A DNA stretch of 64,000 nt from Citrobacter amalonaticus Y19 (GTDB taxonomy: Bacteria > Pseudomonadota > Gammaproteobacteria > Enterobacterales > Enterobacteriaceae), in assembly GCF_000981805.1 (NCBI RefSeq), contig NZ_CP011132.1, positions 1,178,001 to 1,242,000 on the forward strand. The letters run 5' to 3'. Shown piece after piece: positions 54,184 to 62,983 of this stretch (position 1 is the first letter of the stretch; every line of letters starts with the position of its first letter). A program made the translations under genes and the position numbers. The notes below the pieces were generated by a model. The model ran no database searches and was not told where the DNA came from. It was given only the letters and a program-made list of their open reading frames with translations.

Positions 54184-54825
54184 TCACAACTCCGGGGTTA
54201 AATGAGCAAGAATTTGTTTTGCCTGAGTCGTCAGGCGATTACGAGAAAACATTAACTGCAGACGGCCACCGCCAACCTGATGCCAGAGCACGGCGGCGCG
54301 AATGCCAGCCAGAAGCGAGGCGCGAACTTTGGCCTGTACCTGTGGGCTTTGCAACACGGCAGGGGAACCGGTCACCTGAATGCGTGGACCCAGCGGGCTG
54401 ATAACATCGACATAGATACCGGCCATCGCGCTCATCAGCGTTTCAGATTGCAGATCAAAGTGATCGAGCTGGCGTTGCAGGCCGTTGATCCGTTCGCCCA
54501 ACGTATCGAGCGCGCCTTTGGCGGCGGTGAGTTTACGCTCAAGCACCATCAGACTAAGCGTATAGCGAGTCAGTTCCGCATTCAGCCCCTGACGGCTGCT
54601 GGCATTCAGCACGCCGAGCAGGGTTTCCAGACCGAGGCGCAGATTGGCCTCGCTGCCGCCGAATACGCCCAGCGTTGAGCTGGGGTTCATATCGATAACG
54701 CTGTTCAGTGAGACGTGGAGCGCATCGGCATCACAATGTCCCTGGTGCGCCAGTTGTTGCACCAGGCGTGCTGACTGGCAGATGCCAGCCAGTGCGAGGG
54801 TGATGTCATAATAATTCTTTGCCAC
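54184..54825 (-). CDS. hflD: Lysogenization regulator HflD
   Basis: HflD, a membrane-associated protein that in E. coli binds phage lambda CII and lowers lysogeny; its cellular role is unclear. It has 213 residues, mostly helical. Two GTG starts lie close together (54831 and 54825); the second gives MAKNYYDITLALAGICQ, the E. coli form, and is well spaced from AAGGAAG. It lies between mnmA (36 bases) and purB (3 bases), the conserved order. Confidence 0.95.
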   Translation of the reverse strand: MAKNYYDITLALAGICQSARLVQQLAHQGHCDADALHVSLNSVIDMNPSSTLGVFGGSEANLRLGLETLLGVLNASSRQGLNAELTRYTLSLMVLERKLTAAKGALDTLGERINGLQRQLDHFDLQSETLMSAMAGIYVDVISPLGPRIQVTGSPAVLQSPQVQAKVRASLLAGIRAAVLWHQVGGGRLQLMFSRNRLTTQAKQILAHLTPEL

Positions 54826-54861
54826 GATCACTGCTTCCTTGTATCAGTCTGTTGAGAATAA

Positions 54862-55968
54862 TTATACCGGCAGGGGCAGCCGCTGCTCGATAATACCGCC
54901 GCCGAGGCACACTTCGCCGCGGTAAAAGACCGCTGACTGGCCTGGAGTGACGGCGGCCACCGGCTCGTCAAACATCACCTCGACGCGTTCGGCATCCAGG
55001 GCTTTAACGGTGCACGGAATATCGGTCTGGCGGTAGCGGGTTTTCACCGTGCAACGCATTGTGCCGGTGAACGGCAGACGATCGACCCAGTGCAGTTGCT
55101 GCGCGATCAGACCGACGGACATCAGACGCGGATGCTCATGACCCTGAGCAACCACCAGAATGTTGTTCTCAACGTCTTTGTCCACCACGTACCACGGATC
55201 TTCCGTGCCTTCTTTGGTACCACCGATGCCCAGACCTTTACGCTGGCCCAGCGTGTGGTACATCAGCCCCTGATGCTGACCAATCTCTTCGCCGTCTACA
55301 GTAATGATTTTACCCGGCTGTGCCGGCAGATAACGGCCAAGAAACTCGCGGAACTTACGCTCGCCGATGAAGCAAATGCCGGTAGAATCTTTTTTCTTCG
55401 CGGTAACCAGCCCCAGGTCTTCGGCAATTTTGCGCACCTGTGGTTTTTCCAGCTCGCCAACCGGGAACAGACTTTGCGCGATCTGCTCATGGCCCAGCGT
55501 ATAGAGGAAATAGCTCTGGTCTTTATTGCCATCAAGGCCACGCAGCAGGCGGCTTTTGCCGTCGACATCGGCACGGCGTACGTAGTGACCGGTGGCGATG
55601 TAATCGGCACCTAAATCTTCAGCGGCAAATTCGAGAAAGGCTTTAAATTTGATTTCTTTATTGCACAGAATATCCGGATTCGGCGTACGGCCTGCTTTGT
55701 ACTCTTCAAGGAACAGTTCAAAGACGTTATCCCAGTATTCTGCCGCAAAGTTTACGGTGTGCAGTTCAATGCCAAGCTTGTCGCAGACGGCCTGAGCGTC
55801 GGCCAGATCGGCTGCCGCTGTGCAATATTCCTCACCGTCGTCCTCTTCCCAGTTCTTCATGAACAGGCCTTCTACCTGATAACCCTGTTGTTGCAACAGC
55901 CAGGCAGAAACGGAGGAATCGACACCGCCGGACATGCCGACGATCACTTTTTTTGGGCTTTCAGACAT
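54862..55968 (-). CDS. mnmA: tRNA 2-thiouridylase MnmA
   Basis: MnmA thiolates U34 of tRNA-Lys, -Glu and -Gln with sulfur from the Tus relay. It has 368 residues. PP-loop GMSGGVDSSV near the N-terminus, first catalytic Cys in NPDILCNKEIKF, second in STGICFIGERKFREF, and the C-terminal beta-barrel are present. The start chosen is the ATG at 55968 (MSESPKKVIVG), matching E. coli and Salmonella; the frame to 56013 adds 15 residues without a ribosome site. It is co-directional with nudJ 53 bases upstream. Confidence 0.96.
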   Translation of the reverse strand: MSESPKKVIVGMSGGVDSSVSAWLLQQQGYQVEGLFMKNWEEDDGEEYCTAAADLADAQAVCDKLGIELHTVNFAAEYWDNVFELFLEEYKAGRTPNPDILCNKEIKFKAFLEFAAEDLGADYIATGHYVRRADVDGKSRLLRGLDGNKDQSYFLYTLGHEQIAQSLFPVGELEKPQVRKIAEDLGLVTAKKKDSTGICFIGERKFREFLGRYLPAQPGKIITVDGEEIGQHQGLMYHTLGQRKGLGIGGTKEGTEDPWYVVDKDVENNILVVAQGHEHPRLMSVGLIAQQLHWVDRLPFTGTMRCTVKTRYRQTDIPCTVKALDAERVEVMFDEPVAAVTPGQSAVFYRGEVCLGGGIIEQRLPLPV

Positions 55969-56021
55969 TGGAATACTCACGACATTGAACTTCAAGGCGG
56001 CATATTCTAGCACGCAGCCCC

Positions 56022-56483
56022 TTACTTGACACCCTCTGTAAACGGCCAGTTAAATGCGCCGATCATCTCCAGCGGGTAACGTACTCCGCTCTGCCAGCAG
56101 CGAATACTTTCGGCAACCAGTGGAGAACGCAGGTTTGGGGCGTTGAGGAGAGTCTGCGCGCTGACCCAGCGGCAACAGTCGATATCGCTGTCATGGGGTT
56201 CGGTGTCGCACATATTGGCAAGTTCAATGGAAAACAGGAAACGCAAAAATGGCGTGTTGTCCGGCGCAATCCACTGATGCATCCGAATGAAGTGCTGAGG
56301 CTGCGCGTTTATGCCGGTCTCTTCCCACAACTCGCGCGCAGCGGCCTGTACCAGCGTTTCATCCGCTTCCAGATGCCCGGCGGGCTGATTCCACAGCGCT
56401 TTGCCGTTGATGGTCTCTTCAACGATTAAAAATTTGTCCTCTGCATGAACGAGGCAAGCGACCGTGACGTGCGGTTTGAACAT
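56022..56483 (-). CDS. nudJ: Phosphatase NudJ (Nudix)
   Basis: NudJ hydrolyses HMP-pyrophosphate and nucleoside di/triphosphates and affects thiamine precursor levels. It has 153 residues. The Nudix box GHLEADETLVQAAARELWEETGI is complete (G-x5-E-x7-REL-x-EE-x-G-I, with A-A-R-E-L before WEE). The start ATG gives MFKPHVTVACLVHAEDKFL as in E. coli. It lies three bases after rluE, and the two are likely translated from one message. Confidence 0.94.
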   Translation of the reverse strand: MFKPHVTVACLVHAEDKFLIVEETINGKALWNQPAGHLEADETLVQAAARELWEETGINAQPQHFIRMHQWIAPDNTPFLRFLFSIELANMCDTEPHDSDIDCCRWVSAQTLLNAPNLRSPLVAESIRCWQSGVRYPLEMIGAFNWPFTEGVK

Positions 56484-56486
56484 GAT

Positions 56487-57155
56487 TTATCCTTTGTTTT
56501 CTTCTTCAGTGACATCCCGCCATTCACCGCTGGCCAGATTCTCCAGGGTGTAATCGCCCGTCGCGTAGCGGATCAGGCGTAATGTGGGAAAGCCAACGTG
56601 CGCGGTCATTCGACGCACCTGGCGGTTACGGCCTTCATATAACGTCACTTTCAGCCAGCGGGTGGGAATGCTTTTACGTTCGCGAATCGGCGGATTGCGC
56701 GGCCACAGCCATTCAGGCTCCTCGACGGTCTCAACGTCAGCGGGCAGGGTGGGGCCATCGTTCAGCGTCACACCGTTGCGCAGTGCTTCCAGTGCTTCCG
56801 CCGTCGGTTCGCCTTCCACCTGCACATAGTAAATCTTTCCGGTGCGCTTGCCGGGCTGTGTCAGCCGCGCCTGTAATGCGCCGTCATTGGTGAGCACCAG
56901 CAACCCTTCGCTGTCTCTGTCGAGACGACCCGCGGCGTAAACGCCCTGCACAGGAATAAAATCTTTCAACGTGCTGCGTCCAGCCTCGTCGGTAAATTGC
57001 GGCAAAACATCGTAAGGTTTATTGAACAAAACCACGCGTTTTGGCGGGTTTTCTTTCCGTCGCTTAGTGACTTGTCGTTGGCTGAATCGCTCAACCCGGT
57101 GATTTCTAAAAGAAGTTTTTTGCATGGTATTTTCAGATCTTATCAATTGCCGCAT
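56487..57155 (-). CDS. rluE: 23S rRNA pseudouridine(2457) synthase RluE
   Basis: RluE makes one pseudouridine in 23S rRNA. It has 222 residues (E. coli 217). A basic N-terminal tail (about 1-40) replaces the S4 domain, followed by the RsuA-type catalytic domain with VLFNKPYDVLPQF, the catalytic Asp in GRLDRDSEGLLVLTNDG, and YEGRNRQVRRMTAHVG. The start at 57155 (MRQLIRSENTMQKTSF) is the E. coli form. It is divergent from icd across 171 bases. Confidence 0.95.
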   Translation of the reverse strand: MRQLIRSENTMQKTSFRNHRVERFSQRQVTKRRKENPPKRVVLFNKPYDVLPQFTDEAGRSTLKDFIPVQGVYAAGRLDRDSEGLLVLTNDGALQARLTQPGKRTGKIYYVQVEGEPTAEALEALRNGVTLNDGPTLPADVETVEEPEWLWPRNPPIRERKSIPTRWLKVTLYEGRNRQVRRMTAHVGFPTLRLIRYATGDYTLENLASGEWRDVTEEENKG

Positions 57156-57326
57156 TATAGCCTAATAACGAGTGTCTTTCATGGCAGCGAACATTAGGGT
57201 AGTATTGACATGCTCATTACAAAACATTAACAAAAAATTGCTCTAACGCAGTCGTGCAGCAGGACGCAGAAGCACATGCAGCGCGATGACAGACGAGCAA
57301 ACCAGAAGCGCTCGAAGGAGAGGTGA

Positions 57327-58577
57327 ATGGAAAGCAAAGTAGTTGTTCCGGCAGAAGGTCAAAAAATCACCCTGAAAGACGGCAAGCTCAATGTGCCGCA
57401 CAATCCGATTATCCCATTCATTGAAGGCGACGGCATCGGTGTTGATGTTACCCCTCCGATGATCAAAGTTGTGAACGCCGCCGTTGAGAAAGCGTATAAA
57501 GGCGAGCGTAAAATCTCCTGGATGGAAATTTACACCGGTGAGAAATCCACTCAGATCTACGGCCAGGACGTCTGGCTGCCGACGGAAACCCTGGATCTGA
57601 TTCGCGACTACCGCGTGGCGATTAAAGGCCCGCTGACCACCCCAGTCGGTGGTGGTATTCGCTCTCTGAACGTTGCGCTGCGTCAGGAACTTGACCTGTA
57701 TGTCTGCCTGCGTCCTGTTCGTTACTATCAGGGCACCCCAAGCCCGGTTAAACATCCGGAACTGACCGATATGGTTATCTTCCGTGAAAACTCAGAAGAC
57801 ATCTACGCCGGTATCGAGTGGAAAGCTGACTCTGTAGATGCAGAAAAAGTGATTAAATTCCTGCGTGAAGAGATGGGCGTGAAGAAAATTCGCTTCCCTG
57901 AACACTGCGGTATCGGTATCAAACCGTGTTCCGAAGACGGTACCAAGCGTCTGGTCCGCGCGGCGATCGAATATGCGATCACCAACGACCGTGACTCTCT
58001 GACCCTGGTTCACAAAGGCAACATCATGAAGTTCACCGAAGGCGCGTTCAAAGACTGGGGTTACCAGTTAGCGCGTGAAGAATTCGGCGCTGAACTGATC
58101 GATGGCGGCCCGTGGATGAAAATCAAGAACCCGAACACCGGCAAAGAGATCGTGGTTAAAGATGTGATCGCCGATGCGTTCCTGCAACAGATCCTGCTGC
58201 GTCCGGCGGAATATGATGTGATCGCCTGTATGAACCTGAATGGTGACTACATCTCTGACGCCCTGGCAGCACAGGTTGGTGGTATTGGTATCGCCCCAGG
58301 CGCCAACATTGGTGACGAGTGCGCGCTGTTCGAAGCAACGCACGGTACGGCGCCGAAATACGCCGGTCAGGACAAAGTTAACCCTGGCTCGATCATCCTG
58401 TCCGCAGAGATGATGCTGCGCCACATGCAGTGGTTTGAAGCTGCAGACCTGATTGTTAAAGGCATGGAAGGTGCAATTGCCGCGAAGACCGTGACCTATG
58501 ACTTCGAACGTCTGATGGAAGGCGCTAAACTGCTGAAATGTTCAGAGTTTGGTGACGCGATCATCGAAAACATGTAA
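57327..58577 (+). CDS. icd: Isocitrate dehydrogenase (NADP+)
   Basis: Icd, the TCA-cycle enzyme making 2-oxoglutarate, 416 residues. The phosphorylatable serine of the AceK switch lies in GGGIRSLNVALRQELDLYVC. Catalytic Tyr and Lys are in FRENSEDIYAG and the later ITNDRDSLTLVHKGNIMKFTEGAF segment; C-terminal LLKCSEFGDAIIENM. ATG 57327 follows AAGGAGAGG. In E. coli the 3' end is the attachment site of e14 and phage 21. Here a second degenerate copy of that end lies at 63263, so bases 58419-58577 were probably used, or rebuilt, by an integrating element. Confidence 0.97.
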   Translation: MESKVVVPAEGQKITLKDGKLNVPHNPIIPFIEGDGIGVDVTPPMIKVVNAAVEKAYKGERKISWMEIYTGEKSTQIYGQDVWLPTETLDLIRDYRVAIKGPLTTPVGGGIRSLNVALRQELDLYVCLRPVRYYQGTPSPVKHPELTDMVIFRENSEDIYAGIEWKADSVDAEKVIKFLREEMGVKKIRFPEHCGIGIKPCSEDGTKRLVRAAIEYAITNDRDSLTLVHKGNIMKFTEGAFKDWGYQLAREEFGAELIDGGPWMKIKNPNTGKEIVVKDVIADAFLQQILLRPAEYDVIACMNLNGDYISDALAAQVGGIGIAPGANIGDECALFEATHGTAPKYAGQDKVNPGSIILSAEMMLRHMQWFEAADLIVKGMEGAIAAKTVTYDFERLMEGAKLLKCSEFGDAIIENM

Positions 58578-58887
58578 TCCAGTTTTTGGGTTACACAAGA
58601 ACGGGAGCCAGTTGGCTCCCGTTTTTATTATTAGCTTTTGTATGGTTATCAAAAAGTTATCAAAACTTTTTAACAAAACAGAGGTCACGATGCTTCTCTT
58701 TCCAAGCTTTGCTTAACCACTAAAATCATGCAGCTGATTACTCCAATAATCAGGTTCAAAGACACCGCCACTGCAGGTGCTTGTAGAAAGTGCTGTAGTG
58801 TGTTAGTTGTGGTTACTTAAAAAAATAACTTAATCAAAGAACCCAACCAGCAGATTAATATGGACTTTCCTTAGGAGACAGTTGGTT
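58578..58887. other. AT-rich gap after icd, left edge of the accessory region
   Basis: 310 bases with the icd terminator at the left and the methyltransferase leader at the right. On the minus strand 58685-58816 is an open stretch without an ATG near its head, ending in a hydrophobic run SLNLIIGVISCMILVV and then KQSLEREAS before TGA at 58685. It looks like a single-membrane-span micropeptide, but the start (GTG at 58771 at best) has no ribosome site. I do not recognise it. Confidence 0.35.
58602..58626 (+). terminator. Rho-independent terminator after icd
   Basis: Stem CGGGAGCC (58602-58609) with GGCTCCCG (58614-58621), loop AGTT, then a T run. Confidence 0.88.
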
Positions 58888-59697
58888 ATGGAAAACAATG
58901 AAAGCGTCTGCGACTTCTATGAGAGTAACTTCGACGAGGCAAACCGCTTCGCAGTAAATCCGCTGGAGTTTATCCGCTCTCAGGAGATTATTAAGCGATT
59001 TTTAACGCCTTCCCCCATGCTTATCGCTGATATCGCCGGTGCAAATGGCTTTTATTCATTCTGGCTGGCAGAGCAGGGGCATCATGTACATCTGTTGGAC
59101 CTTTCCAGCAAACATATAGAGCAGGCCAGACAGCGCGGACAACAAAGTGCTTTCAAGTTGCAATCGTACACCTGCGGCGATGCGCGAAAACTACCATGGG
59201 ATGGCAACACTTTTGACATGGTGATGCTGATGGGGGCTCTGTATCACCTGCAGGAAAGCGTTGACAGGATGCAGTGCATTGAGGAATGCCTTCGTGTTCT
59301 GAAACCCGGCGGCGTAGCTATTTTTACATATATATCCAGGTCAGCTTCGCTGGTGGATGGATATAAATATCAGTTTATAAATGACCCGTTGTTTGAACGT
59401 ATCGTGGAAACCGATCTGCTGACGGGAAACCATGAAAACCCTAATGGCAACCCAAATTATTTCACGACTGCTTTTTTTCATACCCCGTCATTAATTATGC
59501 AGGAGCTTGAGCAAATAGGTTTTCAGGATATCAGACTGTTCGCTGTAGAGGGGTTTGCCAGCATCATTGACACGGATGAGATAATGCAGGTAGAGGACAA
59601 AAAGGCTCTTTTGCTGAAGTATCTGCGCTTAACTGAGGAATTTCCTGAATTGCAGGGTATTTCGTCGCATCTGCTGGCTGTCGCAAGAAAAGCCTAA
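58888..59697 (+). CDS. Class I SAM-dependent methyltransferase
   Basis: 269 residues from the ATG at 58888, ten bases after AGGAG (a TTG two codons earlier is too close). It has a Rossmann-like methyltransferase core: motif I LIADIAGANGFYSFWLA (45-61), acidic end of strand 2 at Asp71 (HLLDLSSKHI), GDARKLPW (97-104), FDMVMLMGALYHL (109-121) and LKPGG (138-142). The C-terminal third (150-269) is a substrate cap that I do not recognise. The substrate is unknown. E. coli e14 carries a putative methyltransferase gene, ymfD, in the same place next to icd; this may be its relative, but I could not align them. It has its own terminator and stands alone. Confidence 0.85.
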   Translation: MENNESVCDFYESNFDEANRFAVNPLEFIRSQEIIKRFLTPSPMLIADIAGANGFYSFWLAEQGHHVHLLDLSSKHIEQARQRGQQSAFKLQSYTCGDARKLPWDGNTFDMVMLMGALYHLQESVDRMQCIEECLRVLKPGGVAIFTYISRSASLVDGYKYQFINDPLFERIVETDLLTGNHENPNGNPNYFTTAFFHTPSLIMQELEQIGFQDIRLFAVEGFASIIDTDEIMQVEDKKALLLKYLRLTEEFPELQGISSHLLAVARKA

Positions 59698-59735
59698 GTT
59701 CGTTAGAATCGCCAATATTAATCACATTCACTTTG

Positions 59736-59760
59736 AGGCTGCCATTCGGCAGCCTTTTTC
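59736..59760 (+). terminator. Rho-independent terminator after the methyltransferase gene
   Basis: Stem AGGCTGCC (59736-59743) with GGCAGCCT (59748-59755), loop ATTC, then T residues. Confidence 0.88.
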
Positions 59761-59860
59761 ATTTCAGGCTCACGGGAATCATCATCGACATGCCTCGTTG
59801 TTAAATCCAGTCCGAGAGCCTGATCCTACAACACACTTCACTATCGCACAGTCGGATGGT

Positions 59861-60310
59861 TCATTTTAACCATGCCAGATAATGGTTTATATAAACCTGA
59901 TATTCTTTGTCCATATTGTCAGGTAAATCATTCGGAGAAAAAAAAGCAAGCTCCAGCCCTTCTTTGGGGTCATTCACCATTTCTCCAGTCCAGTCACCAG
60001 ACCAGAAAAGGGAGGTAATTACGTTGATTTCGTCCTGATTGTGAAGGGTAAATGTATATTCCGGACCGGAAAAAACACCCAGTAACGTCAGGCTGTGGAC
60101 ATCAAGGTTTGTTTCTTCCTTAACTTCACGTATGGCGGTTTCTTCCAAAGACTCACCCGGTTCAAGGAGTCCTCCGGGAAGGCCCCATGTTCCACCCCGT
60201 CGATGCTGCAGGAGGATACGCTGATTTTGGTCTGTCAGAACGACATTAGAACCCGCCAGTAAAAGTAAACGATGACCAATCAGGCTGCGCATCTGCTGTA
60301 CATAGTCCAT
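59861..60310 (-). CDS. Nudix hydrolase of unknown substrate
   Basis: A 149-residue Nudix protein. The box runs 47-69 with Gly47, Glu53, Arg61-Glu62 and Glu65-Glu66, so the metal-binding REVKEE core is intact. The usual Gly after EE-x is Asn68 (EETNLD), a mild departure. The N-terminal QQMRSLIGHRLLLLAGSNVV and the C-terminal FFSPNDLPDNM segment resemble the YjhB/MutT-like group (COG1051) that acts on ADP-ribose or nucleotides. ATG 60310 follows AAGGAGTGGG, a strong site. It lies alone, convergent with the methyltransferase gene. Salvage or house-cleaning is the safe guess. Confidence 0.85.
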   Translation of the reverse strand: MDYVQQMRSLIGHRLLLLAGSNVVLTDQNQRILLQHRRGGTWGLPGGLLEPGESLEETAIREVKEETNLDVHSLTLLGVFSGPEYTFTLHNQDEINVITSLFWSGDWTGEMVNDPKEGLELAFFSPNDLPDNMDKEYQVYINHYLAWLK

Positions 60311-60533
60311 TACCCACTCCTTTTCGCATGGTCAAAACGGAGAATGCTGCAGCCATATCGTTTATGGTAAAGGACTACAGCAACGGCCAGGTTGTTCATG
60401 CCCTGGCGCGCGCGAAAAGTATATAACGTAATACTCTTGTTACCACATATTTTGCCCGAGCTTTGTTGCTGCGCTAATTGCCCGGGTTGCTTCATTAAAA
60501 AGGTGCCAGAAGCGAATGAAGACGCACACTGGC

Positions 60534-62093
60534 TTATCGGCGTACCTCGTATTTGCTACGTTTGTGCTGATAAAGTAATTCATCGGCTTTCAGCATCGCC
60601 ACTTCCAGTGTATCTCCTGGCAGGAGCTGATATGCTCCCCAGGAAAATGCGACCAGCTTATTCGGATCAATCGCGAGTAATTGTTCCTGCGTACGGGTAA
60701 TAACATCGCGGGATTTATTCAGAGAATAATCGATAAGAACCAGACAGAACTCATCGCCCCCAAGTCGTATGCCATAGTCACTTTTACGAATGGCATTCCC
60801 CAGTGCCAGTCCCAGCGTCTGTATTGCCTTATCACCCATATGATGGCCAAGAGAATCATTGATTTTTTTGAGTCCATCACTGTCAATAGCGATAACCGTG
60901 ATGGGGATGTTTCTGTCAATAAGTGAACGGATCTTTTGCTCCAGCTCCGGTGTAATGACTTTTCGGTTATACAAACCGGTCATCGCGTCCGTCACATTAT
61001 CCCTGGAAAGCGACTCCTGCCTGATTAACTGTTTACGGGCATAGCGACATAATATCCAGGTGCCCGGGATGTAAAGTACTAATAGCCATAAATTGGTAAT
61101 GATGACATAGATAGCATCCAGTTTTACATGGACTGTGTTGTACTGTGTGAGTTTATCTTCGTCGCCGATTAAATCATATGACTTGATTTGTGGCTTATGG
61201 AAAAAAATATGCGTGCCGGTTTCATTATCAGTAACATATAAAGAAAGGAATTTCCATAATAAGGGGCGATCGACCGTTTTAAAAGAAACTACGAGATCGG
61301 TAATATTGACGTCGGTGATCAGAACGCCCTTTACCTTATCACCCAGAAATACCGGGGTAAGCATACTGATGATATTATTATGTGTATATCCATCCTGATA
61401 GATATGAGACAGCGTACTTTCACCCTTAAGCAGATCATTCAGAGCAGTGTCATCAATGGAAATAGTGTGAGCACTACGCGCGATGTTGATAGTGTTGTTA
61501 TTACCAACCAGCCAGTTGTTAAAAGTGTAGTTTTTTGTATTAACCAGCTGATTAATATAAATATAATTATAAGAAAGATCGATGTAGTACCGGATGTTCC
61601 TGAACCTATACCCGGTATAATTTGAAAAGCTGTACTTCGATAAAATCTTGCTCTCAGCCGTGTGAATAACCGATAACGCGCTAATATCACCAGCCCAATT
61701 TTCGCACGATTTATTACGGGTTTGCAGAGTGCCGTTCAGGCTGGTCATTTTTTTTGCCAGCAGATTGAATCCGTAAATATCACCTTCCTTTTCAAGGGAC
61801 TGGCAAATTGCGACCCGTTCGCTGCTGGCTGCGGGCGCAGACACGGTTCTGGTATAAAACGCCCGGGAAAGGCGTGTGGCAATACTGTGATTAATAGATT
61901 CTTCATGGAAAAGTGCCGATTTACCGTTTTCAGCGACATATCCCAGGTAGCGCTTTAACTCGTGTACCTCACGGACGGCCAGTGCAATAAAAAGTACAGT
62001 GGTACAAATAACGATTAAAAAAATAGCACTGATATACTTTTGTCTGAGCAAGATAGATAACTCCCTGTTGTCCCACTCGGAAATAACCGACAT
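60534..62093 (-). CDS. Membrane-bound diguanylate cyclase, DgcJ-like
   Basis: 519 residues from the ATG at 62093; a TTG five codons earlier is possible. Architecture: TM1 (about 20-42), a periplasmic sensor domain of about 290 residues, TM2 (about 335-355, LWLLVLYIPGTWIL), and a cytoplasmic GGDEF domain. RLGGDEF (GGDEF at 445-449) is intact, as is the inhibitory RxxD site (RKSD, five residues before GGDEF), so it should make c-di-GMP under product control. The sensor domain resembles that of E. coli DgcJ/YeaJ (GTLQT, NNW, SIYQDG, DRPLLWKFL). The coding sequence is AT-rich against its neighbours, which suggests transfer. No phosphodiesterase is nearby. What the sensor detects is unknown. Confidence 0.88.
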   Translation of the reverse strand: MSVISEWDNRELSILLRQKYISAIFLIVICTTVLFIALAVREVHELKRYLGYVAENGKSALFHEESINHSIATRLSRAFYTRTVSAPAASSERVAICQSLEKEGDIYGFNLLAKKMTSLNGTLQTRNKSCENWAGDISALSVIHTAESKILSKYSFSNYTGYRFRNIRYYIDLSYNYIYINQLVNTKNYTFNNWLVGNNNTINIARSAHTISIDDTALNDLLKGESTLSHIYQDGYTHNNIISMLTPVFLGDKVKGVLITDVNITDLVVSFKTVDRPLLWKFLSLYVTDNETGTHIFFHKPQIKSYDLIGDEDKLTQYNTVHVKLDAIYVIITNLWLLVLYIPGTWILCRYARKQLIRQESLSRDNVTDAMTGLYNRKVITPELEQKIRSLIDRNIPITVIAIDSDGLKKINDSLGHHMGDKAIQTLGLALGNAIRKSDYGIRLGGDEFCLVLIDYSLNKSRDVITRTQEQLLAIDPNKLVAFSWGAYQLLPGDTLEVAMLKADELLYQHKRSKYEVRR

Positions 62094-62479
62094 TATAGCA
62101 TCAATCAATGTATCTGGCCTGGTAATGGATTATCCCTCTGATGCTGAACCGCCAGGATTGTATTACACGTGCTGTCCATGCAGGATAGCGAGTGGAGACG
62201 CTGGAAAATGCGTAAAATATGTTCACTCGTTTGCATTGCTATATCGTCAACACAATGTGTGTTTTCCGCTATGTCATCGCCGATAAGCCGTTGCTTCGTG
62301 GCACTCCACATAAATTTGCGCTGAATAAGAAAGCGGGAAGGCAGTTCCAATAGCGTAAGCGACATTGCCATTTATACACTAGACGAACGTCAGTTCCTCG
62401 ATCACCGCGGACCTTATAACCTTGCTTTCTGTCCGCACCGTGTCAGGAGCGGACGTTCGCCGGGTTTATGTTTACAATA
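62094..62479. other. Non-coding gap between the cyclase and DUF1543 genes
   Basis: 386 bases with no supported gene. A minus-strand frame at 62105-62371 (88 codons, starting MAMSLTLLELPSRFLIQRKF) has no ribosome site and no family I recognise. It may be the tail of a lost gene. The cyclase promoter should lie at its left end, where GATGCTATAATG gives a TATAAT-like hexamer touching the cyclase start. I see no terminator. Confidence 0.4.
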
Positions 62480-62983
62480 TTAGACACCTATCGGTTGATA
62501 ACCCTGCCACTCTGGTTGATCACGACTTCCTGACTCGCAGGGGGTCAAATTAATAAAAAAATCACCTACCTTTTCCAGTAACAGGCAATCATCCACGTCC
62601 TTCAGATTATCCTTATGCTGTTGGTCGGCGCCACAGAGCAGTGTCTTTAACGCTTTACTCTTAGCCTGCAGGGCATTTTCGGCCACAAACAAATCGAACT
62701 CGTGTAACTCTGCAAGCGTATCAGGCCTGTAACCTCCCACATTGACGAAAAATAACTTGTTTTCTGCTCGAGAAGGCTCGGCAGACAATGTGACGGAATA
62801 ACCGTCAACCCAGGTGATACGGCTGTAACCGTCAATATGAATTTTATCTTTATCGCCGAACCATGCATCGCGAAGGGCGGGCCAGGCGTCTTCTGGCTTT
62901 TGGGCCGCGACAAACTGAATGTCGTGCACTTCAATATTTGATTTGCCAGCATTACCACCGATATAAAACATATACAGGTTCAT
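62480..62983 (-). CDS. DUF1543 domain protein
   Basis: 167 residues from the ATG at 62983, seven bases after GGAAGAGG. It is a soluble protein with no signal peptide or membrane helix. It looks like an internal duplication: LYMFYIGGNAGKSNIEVHDIQFVAA... (2-50) resembles LFFVNVGGYRPDTLAELHEFDLFVAE... (79-120), each a GG-turn, an E-x-HD/EF-x-F strand and an alanine-rich helix, the pattern of DUF1543. The function is unknown for the family. It stands alone in the accessory region. Confidence 0.7.
   Translation of the reverse strand: MNLYMFYIGGNAGKSNIEVHDIQFVAAQKPEDAWPALRDAWFGDKDKIHIDGYSRITWVDGYSVTLSAEPSRAENKLFFVNVGGYRPDTLAELHEFDLFVAENALQAKSKALKTLLCGADQQHKDNLKDVDDCLLLEKVGDFFINLTPCESGSRDQPEWQGYQPIGV

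Noticed and set aside
60310..60495. Minus-strand frame of 61 codons upstream of the Nudix gene
   Set aside because: Short, no ribosome site, no family resemblance; the gap looks like plain leader DNA.
62105..62371. Minus-strand frame of 88 codons between the cyclase and DUF1543 genes
   Set aside because: No ribosome site, no recognised family, and it would overlap the cyclase promoter; could be a gene remnant but cannot be supported.
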